From the NCBI GenBank assembly GCA_903884065.1, contig CAISDL010000078.1, positions 1 through 35,562 on the forward strand: a DNA stretch of 35,562 nt. Reading direction: 5' to 3'. Under the pieces are notes generated by a model. The model worked only from the letters and a program-made list of their open reading frames with translations. It was not told the DNA's origin and ran no database searches. Each line of letters starts with the position of its first letter. The first letter of the stretch is position 1. The stretch comes from an uncultured Actinomycetes bacterium (lineage in GTDB: Bacteria > Actinomycetota > Actinomycetes > Mycobacteriales > Mycobacteriaceae). Below, one piece after another: positions 35,014 to 35,562 of the stretch. Both the position numbers and the translations under genes were made by a program.

Positions 35014-35148
35014 TCAGTGTTCGGCGCGGAACTGCCCCAGGAGTCCTCCGACGAGCGTGACCCCGAAGGCACTGCCGATGCCGAAGGTCGTGATCGCTGG
35101 CTGCGGGATAACGTTCCGCCGCACCACGTTTGAGCATTCTTCGGTCAT
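35014..35148 (-). CDS. Possible 44-residue small membrane protein, antisense to the porin leader
   Basis: A 44-codon frame runs from ATG 35148 to TGA 35014. It has a polar, charged N-terminus (MTEECSNVVRRN) and a hydrophobic, Gly-rich segment (residues 18-38, ITTFGIGSAFG and then VTLVGGLLGQ). Most codons end in G or C, as in real genes here. No ribosome-binding site is visible, and no family is recognised. It is not mscL, which M. tuberculosis has at this place. It could be a real small protein or chance; the transcript would be antisense to any long porin leader. Confidence 0.3.
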   Translation of the reverse strand: MTEECSNVVRRNVIPQPAITTFGIGSAFGVTLVGGLLGQFRAEH

Positions 35149-35161
35149 TTCTGACTGCTGT

Positions 35162-35423
35162 GCGACAGGCCCCTTCGCCCCCTGAAAGCCGGGGCCCGGA
35201 TCGGCGGTGGCGGTCCGGCGGATTCCCGGGGACCGCCGCTCTCAGCTAAGCGCCCCGGAGCGGTACTGCGCGATCCTTTGCTCCGGTTCGCGTTGCCCGC
35301 ACCGCAGTCGTACCGATATCTTCCTCCTGACATCGAAGATCCAGTTCTCGTGATCCAACCTAATATCGGGGACTACCCGCCGGCGGGCTTGAAGGCTCGC
35401 CGCCGAAACAAGCTAGGGAGACC
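35162..35423. other. Porin upstream region with inverted repeats
   Basis: There is no gene in this stretch. GCGGTCC (35210-35216) and GGACCGC (35230-35236) form a perfect 7-bp stem with a 13-base loop. ATCTTC (35318-35323) and GAAGAT (35335-35340) form a second inverted repeat, about 20 bp upstream of a TAATAT hexamer. The repeats may be operators or leader structures; nothing more can be said from sequence. Confidence 0.4.
35361..35366 (+). promoter_or_regulatory. Putative -10 element of the porin gene
   Basis: TAATAT is close to the TATAAT consensus and lies 57 bp before the ATG. No good -35 hexamer is present at 16-18 bp. The predicted start at about 35373 gives a leader of about 50 bases. 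Confidence 0.4.
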
Positions 35424-35562
35424 ATGAAGGTCATCAATCGTGTCCTGGTCGCGTTGGTTGCCGCGCTGATGGGACTGTTCGGGGCCCTGCCCGGGACGGC
35501 GCAGGCGGTGATGGACAACCAGATGAGCCTGGTCGACGGCGGTGGTCGCACGATGACCATTC
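35424..35562 (+). CDS. MspA-family outer-membrane porin (partial, N-terminus)
   Basis: The first 46 codons of a porin precursor. A signal peptide of 28 residues (MKVINRVLVALVAALMGLFG, then ALPGTAQA) is followed by a mature start VMDNQMSLVDGGGRTMTI. This closely follows the MspA/MspC precursors of M. smegmatis as I remember them: MKxISRVLIAMVAA for the signal and GLDNELSLVDGQDRTLTV for the mature start. MspA porins form octameric channels for small hydrophilic solutes in the mycobacterial outer membrane. AGGGAG lies four bases before the ATG. In M. smegmatis mspC lies just beyond the mprAB-pepD-moaB2 genes, so this is probably the mspC counterpart. The gene runs out of the window. Confidence 0.88.
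   Translation, partial: MKVINRVLVALVAALMGLFGALPGTAQAVMDNQMSLVDGGGRTMTI

Noticed and set aside
34785..35072. A 95-codon minus-strand frame across the end of moaB2
   Set aside because: It crosses the moaB2 end and the terminator hairpin, and its composition is shadow-like (Arg, Pro, Ser).
34886..35423. A possible mscL gene, as expected here from M. tuberculosis
   Set aside because: No frame on either strand resembles MscL; the region is mainly non-coding and leads to the porin.

Overview
The window is chromosomal DNA of a fast-growing mycobacterium (Mycolicibacterium type). It has high GC with GC-rich third codon positions, and many GTG/TTG starts. The order sucC-sucD, Rv0953c-Rv0954-perM-purN-purH, Rv0958-Rv0959, Rv0966c, echA7-fadE12-accA2-accD2-fadE13-Rv0976c, rpmF, mprA-mprB-pepD-moaB2 follows the Rv0950c-Rv0984 stretch of M. 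tuberculosis as I remember it. The window ends in an MspA-type porin gene, which slow growers of the tuberculosis complex lack. All homology statements rest on reading the translations; no database search was possible.

Layout. 1-4010: the tail of an acyl-CoA dehydrogenase, then a divergent pair (flavin amine oxidase and a dimethylglycine/sarcosine dehydrogenase-type FAD-GcvT protein) around a palindromic operator candidate; this part does not match the M. tuberculosis order. 4029-9669: a membrane-anchored M23 peptidase, sucCD behind a CRP-type site, a thiolase-like protein without the canonical catalytic residues, and a convergent F420-type oxidoreductase with a KstR-type operator. 9840-14346: two membrane proteins linked to cell division (Rv0954-like and PerM), then purN-purH. 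14367-18906: an uncharacterised convergent gene, then a MoxR-like AAA+ ATPase with its VWA partner. 18907-20963: a 589-bp non-coding region full of regulatory-looking repeats, leading to a secreted protein with 27-bp tandem repeats and a Lys/Ala-rich tail, closed by a strong hairpin. 20981-21568: a DUF1707 protein. 21701-30133: a six-gene operon on the minus strand with three 4-bp overlaps, resembling the acyclic terpene/leucine (Atu/Liu) acyl-CoA carboxylation pathway. 30326-34885: rpmF, then the envelope-stress system mprAB with pepD and moaB2; two 8-3-8 direct repeats match the MprA box. 34886-35562: a long leader with a perfect CRP consensus and a possible antisense 44-codon ORF, then the start of the porin gene.

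How the genes work together. The MprAB-PepD envelope-stress circuit, MtrA-like repeats near the M23 hydrolase and the secreted repeat protein, and the division-linked membrane proteins make this a region rich in cell-envelope functions. Central metabolism (sucCD, purNH) and a branched acyl-CoA carboxylation operon sit between them. No tRNA, rRNA, CRISPR array, insertion sequence or prophage gene was recognised. I did not see a clear-cut new multi-gene system. The least explained parts are the secreted repeat protein with its leader and the porin upstream region.
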